17,156 nucleotides of DNA. It comes from Suillus spraguei (lineage: Eukaryota > Basidiomycota > Agaricomycetes > Boletales > Suillaceae). Position 1 is the stretch's first letter, and the number at the start of each line of letters is the position of its first letter. Both the position numbers and the translations under genes were made by a program. Below the pieces are notes generated by a model. The model saw only the letters and a program-made list of their open reading frames with translations, ran no database searches and was not told the DNA's origin. Where the stretch lies: contig JABCPU010001066.1 of the NCBI GenBank assembly GCA_016800925.1, positions 1-17,156 of the forward strand, given 5' to 3'. Below, piece by piece: positions 8,118 to 17,156 of this stretch.

Positions 8118-9726
8118 ATGAGACAGTATTTGACGCACCGCACAGGTCTTGTTGCATTTCTAGGCAGCTTAGTTGTGCAAATTCAAGCACTCTCCCCCGA
8201 ATACGTGGCGTGCCAACTGCAAGAGAATGCGGAAGCCTCTCCGTTAATTGGATGCCCAGAAGGAACCTTGTATGTGTCACCCACAGATGGCAGGGCAAAT
8301 TTTCAAGGTGTCCAAGCTGCTATAAATTCTCTGTGAGTAACTCCCGGAAAATTTTCCCTTGTCTCTTGTCTTGATATTCCTTCAGGCCATCGACGGGCGA
8401 TGCTGTAATTCTGATCGGAGAAGGAGAATACTTTGAAACGGTCAATATTGCGCGGTCTGCACCGCTCACTCTTCTGGTAATCATCACTTTCTCAGACGTG
8501 ATGTTCAATCACCCAGATATTTCTTGTGTAGGGTCAACTTAATCCTTCTACTGCTCACGATTCAACGGGGAATGCTTCTCAACGCAACATTGTTCACGTT
8601 TGGAACGATTTATATGTCAAACCTGGGGTGAGCGACCCGGAGACCGCGACTCTCATTATTTCACCTTCCTCTGGAGAGAGTTTCGGTAACACTAACTTCA
8701 GAGCGTACAATATCGACTTTGAAAATCGCGCTGTAAGCATCAATATCTTGCCAGTATACATCTGTACAATCTCACCCTGTCTAGGCCAACTACGCAATTT
8801 CTCAAGCTCTCGTCACCGCCATCAGCTATGCAAATGCTTCTTTCTATGGCTGTACCTTTGCCAGCTATCAAGATACGTGGTTGACCAGCAGCGGTGCATA
8901 CACATATGTCGTTGACAGTATAATATACGGTCAAACTGATTGTAAGCTATGTTTTCTCGGAACAGCCGGGTTGCAGCTGCTGATTTGTGGCACACAGATC
9001 TTTTCGGATTTGGCCTGGCGTGAGTGTGTTAATGCATATGAAATTCCCCGAGTAACTTTTGGAATAGCTGGTTCCAGAACGTGATTTTGGCCAACAGAGC
9101 TTGTGGTGGTGGTATCACAGCCTGGCAAGGTCAGAGTGGCACCAAGAATGGGGCATACATTGCCGATTCAAAAATCATCCGGGTCAGTTTTCTGGTCTGG
9201 TGCTCATGTTTTTTGTCAATGACTATTTTGATTTTAAATTCAGTCCCCGGATGCTAATGCTACCACCGTGACTGATGCCGGCTGCTCTCTCGGTAAGCCA
9301 AGAAATGGAACGCATGTTTTAACTGTAATGTTAACCTTGTATTGCCTCTAGGACGCCCATGGAATGCAATGGCCGTTGCTGTGTACTTGAACACCTACAT
9401 GGACGAGAGTATTCGGCCTGAAGGTTTCACTTCCTGGTCTGGAAGGTGAGCACTGTTGTAGGGGGACGACACTGATAGCTGATTTTTTAATGGTAGAGGA
9501 AGCATTCCAGACACCACTTATTACGCGGAGTTTAATTCGTCTGGTAAGCATCATGCACTCATGCTGCCAGCGTCAGATCCTTACGCTTCCCGCAGGTCCT
9601 GGAGGGAGCAGGTCGGGACGTGTAGCGCAAGACCACATCCTAACTTCCGAGCAGGCATCATCCTTCACACTGGAGGAAGTATTTGACGGCATACCAGCAT
9701 GGATCGACTTTAATTATGAGGCTTGA
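8118..9726 (+). CDS. pectin methylesterase (pectinesterase, CE8), intact
   Basis: Removes methyl esters from cell-wall homogalacturonan, giving methanol and free carboxylates. It is likely secreted: residues 1 to about 24 form a signal peptide with a GLVAFLGSLVV core. Exons: 8118-8332, 8386-8476, 8532-8732, 8785-8941, 8998-9019, 9068-9182, 9244-9292, 9352-9445, 9497-9543, 9596-9726, totalling 1,122 nt or 373 residues, fully in frame. CE8 marks in order: GEYFE at 85-89, Q176 in SQALV, Q198 and D199 in SYQDTW, D221 in TDYLFG, R285 in GRPW. These match the two glutamines, acid/base Asp, nucleophile Asp and Arg of known pectin methylesterases. Exon 5 is only 22 nt and carries YLFGFGLA. A TATA box precedes it, and a broken tandem copy lies 1 kb downstream. 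Confidence 0.93.
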
Positions 9727-9911
9727 TGAGTTTTGTCGTGTTGTGCTGAGAAAAATTCTGGTGACGGAAATCCGTCAGCAATTTGTCCAACTTCATCAGC
9801 AAAACCCTCTACCATTATTTACCACGAGTTCATGCAGTCCTACATTTCGTGCATCGCTTAAAACAACACTTTTCTACTACAAATCTTCAAACTAATATAT
9901 GCATATGAAAT

Positions 9912-9917
9912 AATAAA
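9912..9917 (+). terminator. polyadenylation-type signal after pectin methylesterase
   Basis: AATAAA in an A/T-rich stretch, 186 nt after the stop codon. It fits a 3'-end signal, but fungal signals are degenerate. Confidence 0.35.
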
Positions 9918-10766
9918 TTATTAGAGCACTCTTCGAACTTCAAGGGATGCGATCTAACAAGAAACAAAAGAAATAAATTTTTGGTGGTGACGACAGCTAA
10001 CAGCCTCTGTCACTCTCACTGTCGCCTGCCAGTACTGCTGCAGTAGAGTTTGAAATTCAGGTATGCTGATGGTGCATCTGAATGCATACATGAGGGATCA
10101 ACCCTATGGCACGCACTCAAGTCAGTGGGAAGTAGAAAGGTCGAGACTGAAGATATTTGCATTTAAGCTGCCATCCATGATACCTTGAATTGTGTTTATA
10201 CCAGTTTCTGGAGGGCTGCTGTAGCTCACAAGGTAAGCACTTCCTCAGCAATTTCAATGTAACTGTCAGCATCAGGAAATCATTGAGTTCCTTTTGTTCC
10301 TTAAATACATCTTTTCACGTAATTAAGTGACAAATTAAGCTAGAAAAGCAACTGATGCTGCTTGACCTTGATGGTATGAAGGAAGACTCAGATTAGTGCT
10401 CTACTCCTTTCGTTTTGTGTACCTATACGATTTTGTCGAGAGTGCTGATTGATACAAGTGTCTATGGTCATTACTAGCTAGCTGTGTTGCTACTTTACAT
10501 ACCATTTTCTAATCAAAAACTAGTTTTTTCGTGTAATGCTGTCTGATGGTGGTTAGATTTGTGCATGTGGTTCTTCTACATTTGAATGGATGGTCTCTCA
10601 AATCGACAATAAATTAGTCAATAACAAATAATTATAACGAACTCTGGTCAAAGTTAGTCGGGGTAACATAATCCATGAGATCCTTCAAATCAGTCGCTTT
10701 TAGAGAAATTAGTCAATAATTTTCAATAATCATGTATATTTAGCCCAGGAGGTTTTTCCTGATGCT
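9918..10766. other. A/T-rich spacer between the two pectin methylesterase copies
   Basis: No gene is visible. The 14-mer AAATTAGTCAATAA occurs at 10611-10624 and again at 10706-10719, the second copy ending 47 nt before the point where similarity to the first pectin methylesterase begins. The spacer does not resemble the promoter or first exons of the intact gene. Confidence 0.5.
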
Positions 10767-11970
10767 TGTTCATGCATTTGGGACAATTTATATGTCGAAC
10801 CTGGGTTGAGCAACCCGGGCCCCCGGCGACCGCGACTCTCATTGTTACACCCTCTGGAGAGAGATTCGGTAGCACTAATTTCAGAGCGTACAATATCGAC
10901 CTTGAAAATCGCGCTGTAAGCGTCGATGTCTTCTTGCAACTATACACCTGTAACAATCTCATCCGGTCTAGGTCAACTACGACATTTCTCAAGCTCTCGC
11001 CACCGCCATCACACATGCAAATGCTTCCTTCTACGGCTGTACCTTCGCCAGCTATCAAGATACGTGGTTTACCAGCAGCGGTGCATACACATATGTCGTT
11101 GACAGTATAATATACGGTCAAACTGATTGTAAGCTATGTTTTCTCGGAGCAGCCGGATTGCAGCTGCTGATTTGTGGCACACAGATCTTTTCGGAACTGG
11201 CCTAGCGTGAGTGTGTATTAATGCATATAAAACTCCCCGAGTAACTTTTGAAATAGCAGAACGTGATATTAGCCAACAGAGTTCGTGATAGTATCACAGC
11301 CTGGCGAGGGACAAGTGGCACCAAAAATGGGGCATACATTGCCGATTCAAAAATCATCCGGGTCAGTTTTCTAGTCTGGTGCTCATGTTTTTTGTCAATG
11401 ACTATTTTGATTTTAAATTCAGTCCCCGGATGCTAATGCTACCACCGTGACTGATGCCGGCTGCTCTCTCGGTAAGCCAAGAAATGGAACGCATGTTTTA
11501 ACTGTAATGCTAACCTTGGACTGCCTCTAGGACGCCCATGGAACGACCTGGCCATTACTGTGTACTTGAACACCTACATGAACGAGAGTGTTCTGCCTGA
11601 AGGTTTCACTTCCATGTCTGGGCAAGCACTATTGTAGAAGGACGACACTGATTGCTCATTTTTTATGGCAGGGGAAGCATTCCAGACATCACCTTTTACG
11701 CGGAGTTTAATTCGTCTGGTAAGCATCATGCACTCATGCTGCCAGCGTCAGATCCTTACGCTTCTCGCAGGTCCTGGAGGCAGTACGTCGGCACGTGTAG
11801 CGCAAGACCACATCCTGACTTCCGAGCAGGCATCATCCTTCATACTGGAAGAAGTATTTGACGGCATACCAGCATGGATCGACTTTGATTATCAGGCTTG
11901 ACAGATTTGGTCAAATTGTACTGGAAAATATTCTGGCGACGGAAATCCGTCAGCAATTCATCCAACTTTC
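10767..11970 (+). pseudogene. 5'-truncated tandem copy of the pectin methylesterase gene
   Basis: Similarity to the intact gene begins in the middle of its exon 3 (about 8594) and runs through all later exons and introns into the 3' flank (about 9795). The promoter, signal peptide and first third of the enzyme are absent. Introns are as similar as exons; the intron after exon 6 is almost identical. Lesions include a net 8-nt insertion near 10818, and loss of CTGGTTC after the acceptor at 11256 so that splicing gives GCC AGA ACG TGA. Others are TGG changed to ATG in exon 8 and loss of the GTGAGC donor near 11620. The active-site region (SYQDTW, DYLFG, GRPW) and the last exon (to the TGA at 11899-11901) are still readable. 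It cannot make a working enzyme. Confidence 0.9.
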
Positions 11971-11985
11971 GTTATATCTAGCATC

Positions 11986-13820
11986 TCACACACGCGGCAG
12001 CCACACAGGCTGATGCCGATCCAAGCACATTGGAGCTTCCACGTCTTTGACAGGCGTAACGGATAGCTGCGCTGCATGGCGAATAGCTGACATAGTTCTG
12101 AGATGCCTTCAACGTCCCTCTTGTCGCCTGTCGCCTGGTGGAGTGTGACTGATAATGCAGCTACTTCTGTGTCTGGTGGGGTCATTCGCTTTGGAAGAGG
12201 TCTCCCATCTCTGAATGCAGTATCTGGCGGAAGTTGCCCGAGTGATCGAAGCCATTGTGCAACTGCTGCTAAAGAGACACGGACTTCCCAAGAACCGCCT
12301 TCCTGTCCAATAAGACATCCTAAGCATTTGACTACGACGAAGAACGTTTCTGGAGGACTTACAGCGATCGTTTTTGCGATCGCAGCTTGAATACCGAAAA
12401 CGAGGAAGTACCCTGCGACATGATCCAAGGCTTGTACAGGGAGTGCTCGAGGTTCTGGCTTATCCATGGCGGGCTGGCCATTAAATTTAGCGAAAACTTC
12501 AGCCTCCGCCAATTGAAGCCTGTAGCAGTCTGCACGAGCGAGTCGAACTAGAGATCTCGTTGTCAGAAAGTATAGTAATAAAAGTTGAAAAGGTATTACG
12601 CCACGCTTATGCTTCCAGGGACCCTCCCAACCATATGCTGTCAAACTGGCATATACAATACCAGGCCGAACCTTGGCAAGCTCTTGGGGTCCGAACCCTT
12701 TCTCCTGTAGGCCACCTGGACGGTATGCTTGCAGGAATACATCAGCATCCTTCACTAATTCTTTCAGGCAATCAATCTGTGGGACTTGTGTGAGATCGAG
12801 CTGCGTCGTGCGCTTGCCGCGAGATGTATCGATATCGAGCACGGGTAAATCGGGAAGTTTTGGGGAAGTAACGAGGAGAACGTCAGCGCCATACGCTGTC
12901 AAAATCATAAATCAATCATGCAGCCCGAATCACTTTGAGAGAAATGTTGTCGCATACCTGCGAGCGTTCGGCCGCACACCGGTCCGGAAAGCACCCGGCA
13001 CAGATCTAACACTCTAATTCCTCAAGAGGGAACCGTGGAGACTCCTTGAAGTTGATGTCCCGCTTAGGAGCTTCCCCGATCTTGATGAGCTGGACTGGAG
13101 GTGTTCCTCTTAATGCAGTTGCTTGTGGATGTTTGTCCCACTCCTCGAATGACCTATAGGCGGCAATACACATTTTCTGCTTTACTGCCTCATCTTCCAA
13201 ATCTTGCGCATTCCAGTGTAATAGCGCAGCTTGAACGGCTTCACGAGTAGGATCACACTGCAAAATATTGAGGATACCCTGTCGGTGACTTCGATGATCA
13301 TTAGCCACTAAAAATCTACCTAAAATTGATAAAAAAAAACTTACTGCGGGAAGTTGGTGTGTAGACGGACAAAACTGTCGTCCTTCGTTCTGTATATTCC
13401 TGTCAGGTAATCCCGCGCCGACGCAGTGGGCACCTGGCCATCTACGGTGTACCAGGATTCACTGCTTTAATTTAGTAAAATAAGATCACGGATCTGGAAG
13501 AGTAACCTGGAGATATCCAGAATAGCGTGACGTGCATCGGACACTGACATCTTGCATGTTTCCGGTCCTCAGGGAAAGTATAAATCAGCTGCTAGGCCGA
13601 AAGACCGATAGATGTCTCAGGGAGCTTGTTCATATCGATCGTCATCCGGGCACTTGAAAGAGATTTGCTTACTTGAGCGGCGCCTCCTAACTTGAACGAA
13701 GAATTAATTGCAGTGTCAGGGCAGTCACTTAGTTTGAGGTGTGAAAGGATCTCTCGAGGCAAATCATTGGCGAGCCAAAGAGAAGTGGCCTGATCGTGTG
13801 ATTGTGAGGCGTTAGGACAT
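11986..13820 (-). CDS. class III (CaiB/BaiF) CoA-transferase, frame-broken
   Basis: Moves CoA between organic acids; the natural substrate cannot be told from sequence. Exons: 13673 to about 13820, 13507-13615, 13345-13461, 12958-13288, 12600-12895, 12363-12547, 11986-12302. Introns are 45-62 nt. Family marks: SVDARHAIL and VRLHTNFPHHRQGIL in the N-terminal half, RVLDLCRVLSGP and RTLAAYGADVLLV opening the second half, ASLTAYGWEGPW, and QALDHVAGYFLVFG, whose Asp fits the catalytic position of the family. The end reads APMCLDRHQPVWLPRV then TGA at 11988-11986. About 500 residues is usual for the fungal type. Single-base breaks lie near 13594, 13573, 13540, 13020, 12513 and 12098. The ATG at 13820-13818 is probable, but its first codons are also one base out. 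It runs toward the pectin methylesterase copy and away from MPP-beta. Confidence 0.85.
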
Positions 13821-14204
13821 GTTTCTATAGCAAATATTGAATGGGAAGTGTGATCGGAACTAGGAAATGCACACTGGTGACCTGACGGAATAGCAAGAGC
13901 CTGAGAGGCGAGTCCGTCCAAGGCTACAAGAATGTCATAAAAAAGAACATGAATTGAGCATGTGCAATATTTGTCGACAAACCTTGCGTGTGCTCGACAC
14001 GATCTTTGTGACTGTGCAGTAAGGTTTTACAAACAAAATCCCAGAGATCATGCCAACTCATCGAGATAAGGGCTTCACTTCCTAGTGGTCTGTCTGAAAG
14101 CGGAGGTTTAAAAGTATCGGGATAAGCCGCGAGACCGAGAACTCCCGAGGTGAATATTTTGGTGAGCCCAGTGCACCGCCGGCCTTTACTCTGTCTTCTT
14201 CGGT
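13821..14204. promoter_or_regulatory. shared divergent promoter region
   Basis: This 384-nt gap separates the probable start of the CoA-transferase (minus) and the MPP-beta ATG (plus), so both promoters should lie here. On the minus strand two open stretches are joined in frame by a good 59-nt intron (13924-13982, GTTTGT..TTGTAG). An extra 5' exon of the CoA-transferase is therefore possible (see findings). Confidence 0.5.
14107..14114 (+). promoter_or_regulatory. TATA-like element of MPP-beta
   Basis: TTTAAAAG lies 91 nt before the ATG at 14205 and is followed by a pyrimidine-rich leader (CTTTACTCTGTCTTCTTCGG just before the ATG region), common in expressed fungal housekeeping genes. Confidence 0.35.
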
Positions 14205-15791
14205 ATGGTCTCCAGAACACTGTCGGCGTCGCTGGCTCGTTCACTCAGGACTTCAGCACGCAATGCTGTAAGTTTTTATGCTTTTCTAGGTCGTCTTACT
14301 TTGATTTTCATCCCAAACTAGCGGCCTTTGCGGTCCTTTGCGACAGCTGTAAACATTCCATCTCCCATTACCCAAACAACAACTCTCTCCAATGGCCTAA
14401 CTGTCGCAACAGAGTCTCATCCTCATGCACAAACCGCAACAATTGGCGTCTGGATTGATGCCGGTTCGCGTGCCGAGACTGACAAAACTAATGGCACTGC
14501 CCACTTCCTTGAGCATATGGCCTTCAAGGGCACCAAACGTCGCAATCAACACGCGTTGGAGCTTGAGGTTGAGAATCTTGGCGCACACCTAAATGCGTAT
14601 ACTTCTCGCGAGCAGACCGTGTACTATGCAAAAAGCTTCCGAAAGGATGTTCCGGTCGCCGTTGATATCATTTCGGATATTCTGCAGAATTCCAAATTGG
14701 AGTCTACAGCTGTTGAGAGGGAACGTGATGTCATTCTTCGAGAGCAGCAGGAGGTCGACAAGCAGCTCGAAGAAGTCGTGTTCGATCACCTTCATTCTGT
14801 TGCTTTCCAACGTATGTCTTTCGCTTCGTTCTCATACTCGCTTTACACCAATTCATCATCTCTTGTAGACCAACCACTCGGTCGTACCATTCTTGGCCCC
14901 AAAGCCAACATTCTCTCCATCAGCGTGACGACCTTGATTCCTACATCAAAACCAACTACACTGCCGACCGCATGGTTCTCGTTGGTGCTGGAGGTGTCGA
15001 TCACCAGGAGCTGGTCAACCTTGCTGAAAAGCATTTCTCTTCGCTTCCCGTCTCACAAAACCCATTCCTCTTGGCCGTCTTGCTCACCCTCGTTCGAACT
15101 TTGTCGGTTCGGACGTTCGCCTCCGTGATGATGCAATTCCTTGTGCACACATCGCCATTGCTGTCGAGGGTGTTGGTTGAGCTCACCTGACTACTTCCCC
15201 ATGCAGGTAATGCAGAGCATCATGGGCAACTGGGATCGGTCCCTCGGGGCTTTCCTCTCCTCTCATCCCGTCTTTCCCACGTTATCTCGTCTCACAACTT
15301 GCTAACTCCTTCATGTCTTTCTCCACGTCTTACTCCGACACCGGTCTCTGGGGCATTTACCTGGTGTCCGAGAACCTCATGAACTCGACGACATGACACA
15401 TTTTACTCTGAAGGAGTGGTGCCGTATGTCTATGGCTCCAACTGATATTGAGGTCGAGCGCGCCAAGAGTCAGCTCAAGGCCGGTTTGTTGCTCTCTCTT
15501 GATGGGACGACTGCTATTGCCGAGGACATTGGAAGGCAACTTGTCACCACCGGTCGCCGTCTCACCCCTCAGCAGATCGAATTTGCCGTCGATGCTGTAA
15601 CCACGGATGAGATCAAGCGCGTCGCACAGAAATACCTGTGGGACAAGGACGTAAGAGTTTCTTCCCGAACTGAAGCTGGGCGCATCCACTTAATCACTTC
15701 CTTGTAGATCGCTATTGCAGCTCTTGGCCCACTTGACGGTCTCCTAGATTACAACCGCATTCGCGCAGACATGTCCTCCCTGACATATTAA
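14205..15791 (+). CDS. MAS1: mitochondrial processing peptidase beta subunit, frame-broken in exon 3
   Basis: Zinc-dependent catalytic subunit of MPP, which cuts presequences from imported proteins in the matrix. Exons: 14205-14267, 14322-14811, 14869-15650, 15708-15791. The N-terminus is Arg/Ser-rich ([21 protein letters not shown]), a typical matrix targeting peptide. The M16 zinc motif HFLEH is at residues 82-86, with the distal glutamates in [10 protein letters not shown]. Family runs such as [53 protein letters not shown] and [16 protein letters not shown] follow. In exon 3 the good frame shifts by one missing base about six times between 14921 and 15384. The exons sum to 1,419 nt; adding six gives 475 codons, the usual family length. 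Exons 1, 2 and 4 are clean. Confidence 0.93.
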
Positions 15792-15928
15792 AGGTTAGTT
15801 TTGTTTGTCGTTTGCATTAGGTTAATGTGCTCACAGATTACAATTGCAGAATGGTCAGGTGTGATTGTTATTGGGACACTAGTTAGATGATATGCTGTTC
15901 GCTGTTGTTTGTTCCGAATAGACAGCGG

Positions 15929-15934
15929 AATAAA
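15929..15934 (+). terminator. polyadenylation-type signal after MPP-beta
   Basis: AATAAA lies 138 nt after the TAA at 15789-15791, a reasonable distance for a fungal 3' UTR. Confidence 0.35.
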
Positions 15935-16111
15935 TGACTTTTAATACCAACATAATTTCCTGAGAGCAAATCGAATGATCGTGCCATGCTGCTGCAGAAT
16001 GTCGATCAAATTTTCGCCATGGCCTCAGCCCATAGATGGTTTGCAACAGACTTCAAGTCCTGTGTACACTGGACAACCGATACTATTATTGTGGTGGTAA
16101 ACAGCACTAAT

Positions 16112-16466
16112 TCAACAACAAATTTCGAATGCACTCGCTTGGCCATGACCTGATTCGATTGCCAGCCCGTCATGGCTAACAACAAACTCGTTTTGTGATG
16201 CGCAGGCGTTTCTAGAATATCTTGATGCAGAAAAGGCAACGAACTGGGGTCCATCTAATGATTTATTGGTGTCTCCCTCATGCACCTTCATTTCATCTAG
16301 TAGACATCCCAGAGAGCGTATTGAAGTCTTATCCTTAGCTGATAATTGCGCAAGAAAAATCAATGCGGTCGCGGGTGTGCATTATCTTGCACTTACGATC
16401 AGTATTTCCCGAATCAGCTTCGCAAAGTGGTCGCTAGTGATCATACATGCAAGACCCAAATCGGAA
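16112..16466 (-). other. possible spliced gene fragment, unidentified
   Basis: On the minus strand, MITSDHFAKLIREIL is followed by a canonical donor at 16396 (GTAAGT) and an acceptor at 16339 (ATCAG), a 58-nt intron-sized gap. Downstream, one frame (16338 to the stop at 16112) reads KDKTSIRSLGCLLDEMKVHE and on for about 70 residues. The splice as drawn enters a different frame that soon stops, so the join is not confirmed. No family is recognised. Confidence 0.2.
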
Positions 16467-17156
16467 GAGCACCTGAGGATAATTGGAAATCAATTCAATA
16501 AATGCGCAAAAGGCTTCTCCCTGGTACAGCGTCATGTGACCCTCGATATCGCATTTTGCTCAACGGAGAAAGCAGTAGTGCAGGCATTAACAATCGTGGC
16601 GACAGAGGAATGAGATTGGGATTCGAGACAAGATCACGGACGCGAGATAGCACAGAATCTGGCTGTAAAACTCGGGTCATTCGAGTCAGGCGCGTCACGG
16701 ACAGGCTTGCCGAATATCCGCTTGAGAACGGAAAATGTAGTTTGATGGTGCAGGCGCAGAAATTGAGTCGTACGAAAGAATCAAGACGTGTTACTGATAA
16801 ACTTGGTACTAGCCATCATAGAGGCTCAAAGGAAAACTTGAAGGGGATAGAACCTCAAGTGTATAACCAGTCGATAGGGCATAACTGGAACAGGTAGCAG
16901 AGTAAGTACGACACCGATGATCAGTCTAATAAACACGTATGTTTTGGAGTGTGTTCGTTACATGCGACTAGAGTCCTTGTCGGTGCTATATGAGGAGTGC
17001 TCCGCGACTCACGAAGAAGTGAAACTGAAAAAGCACAGTATGACGCAAGGTGAAATAATTTGACAAGGGAAATAAGATGCTCCTTTGGTCGACTGTCGCG
17101 GGTAGTAGAGTATCAATGCCCTGTTGTACATAAGAGACTTGGATATCTAAAGACGA

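Larger units (their letters stand above)
15792..17156. other. right-hand stretch without a convincing gene
   Basis: After the MPP-beta 3' end no frame shows a known domain. The open frame 16502-16897 (plus) is rich in Arg, Ser and Thr and looks non-coding. A coding-like minus-strand piece at 16112-16338 is listed separately. Nothing recognisable is seen from 16900 to the end. Confidence 0.45.

Noticed and set aside
10723..11121. 132-residue minus-strand open frame
   Set aside because: It is the antisense shadow of the pectin methylesterase copy; a similar shadow exists opposite the intact gene.
13924..14244. Wax-synthase-like reading of the SWHDLWDF segment
   Set aside because: Only a faint likeness to an FWxxRWH motif, with no following membrane helices; better treated as unidentified.
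14921..15384. Insertional RNA editing as the explanation for the missing bases in MPP-beta
   Set aside because: Missing C/G bases resemble the C-insertion editing of slime-mould mitochondria, but this is a spliced nuclear gene, the sites are clustered in one patch, and a similar pattern with an extra base occurs in the next gene. Sequencing error is far simpler.
16502..16897. 131-residue plus-strand open frame
   Set aside because: Arg/Ser/Thr-rich product with no hydrophobic core, no domain and no upstream promoter signs; likely chance.

Overview
The window reads as nuclear DNA of a filamentous basidiomycete, most likely an Agaricomycete. Genes are cut by many 39-63 nt introns with GTRNGY-type donors and NAG acceptors, exons are often tiny, and the membrane-protein family seen here (DUF6533) is typical of mushroom-forming fungi. 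No rRNA, tRNA or CRISPR array was found. All exon structures below were read by eye from splice signals and family motifs.

Layout. 259-1207 holds a 945-bp TA-flanked DNA transposon with perfect 40-bp terminal inverted repeats and only remnants of coding sequence. 2385-4330 (minus) is a DUF6533-type membrane protein gene with about 15 exons, including exons of 7, 12, 20, 22, 25 and 27 nt. About 4756-4889 is a long imperfect hairpin. 5469-5883 (minus) is a coding-like remnant that I cannot name. 8118-9726 (plus) is an intact ten-exon pectin methylesterase (CE8) gene. 10767-11970 is a 5'-truncated, broken tandem copy of it. 11986-13820 (minus) is a class III (CaiB/BaiF) CoA-transferase, convergent with the copy. 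14205-15791 (plus) is the beta subunit of the mitochondrial processing peptidase (MPP), divergent from the CoA-transferase. The rest, including about 2.2 kb before the pectin methylesterase and 1.3 kb at the right end, shows no convincing gene.

The genes do not form a pathway: a secreted pectin-degrading enzyme, an acyl-CoA enzyme, a mitochondrial import peptidase and a membrane protein are simply neighbours. The most striking pattern is that the MPP-beta and CoA-transferase genes are excellent family members at protein level but are broken by about a dozen single-base indels, nearly all deletions next to homopolymers, whereas the first pectin methylesterase gene is perfectly in frame over 1,122 coding bases. 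This looks more like sequencing or consensus error than decay. By contrast, the second pectin methylesterase copy is a genuine pseudogene. I did not find a convincing new biological system. The best leads are the microexons, the compact transposon and the hairpin element.
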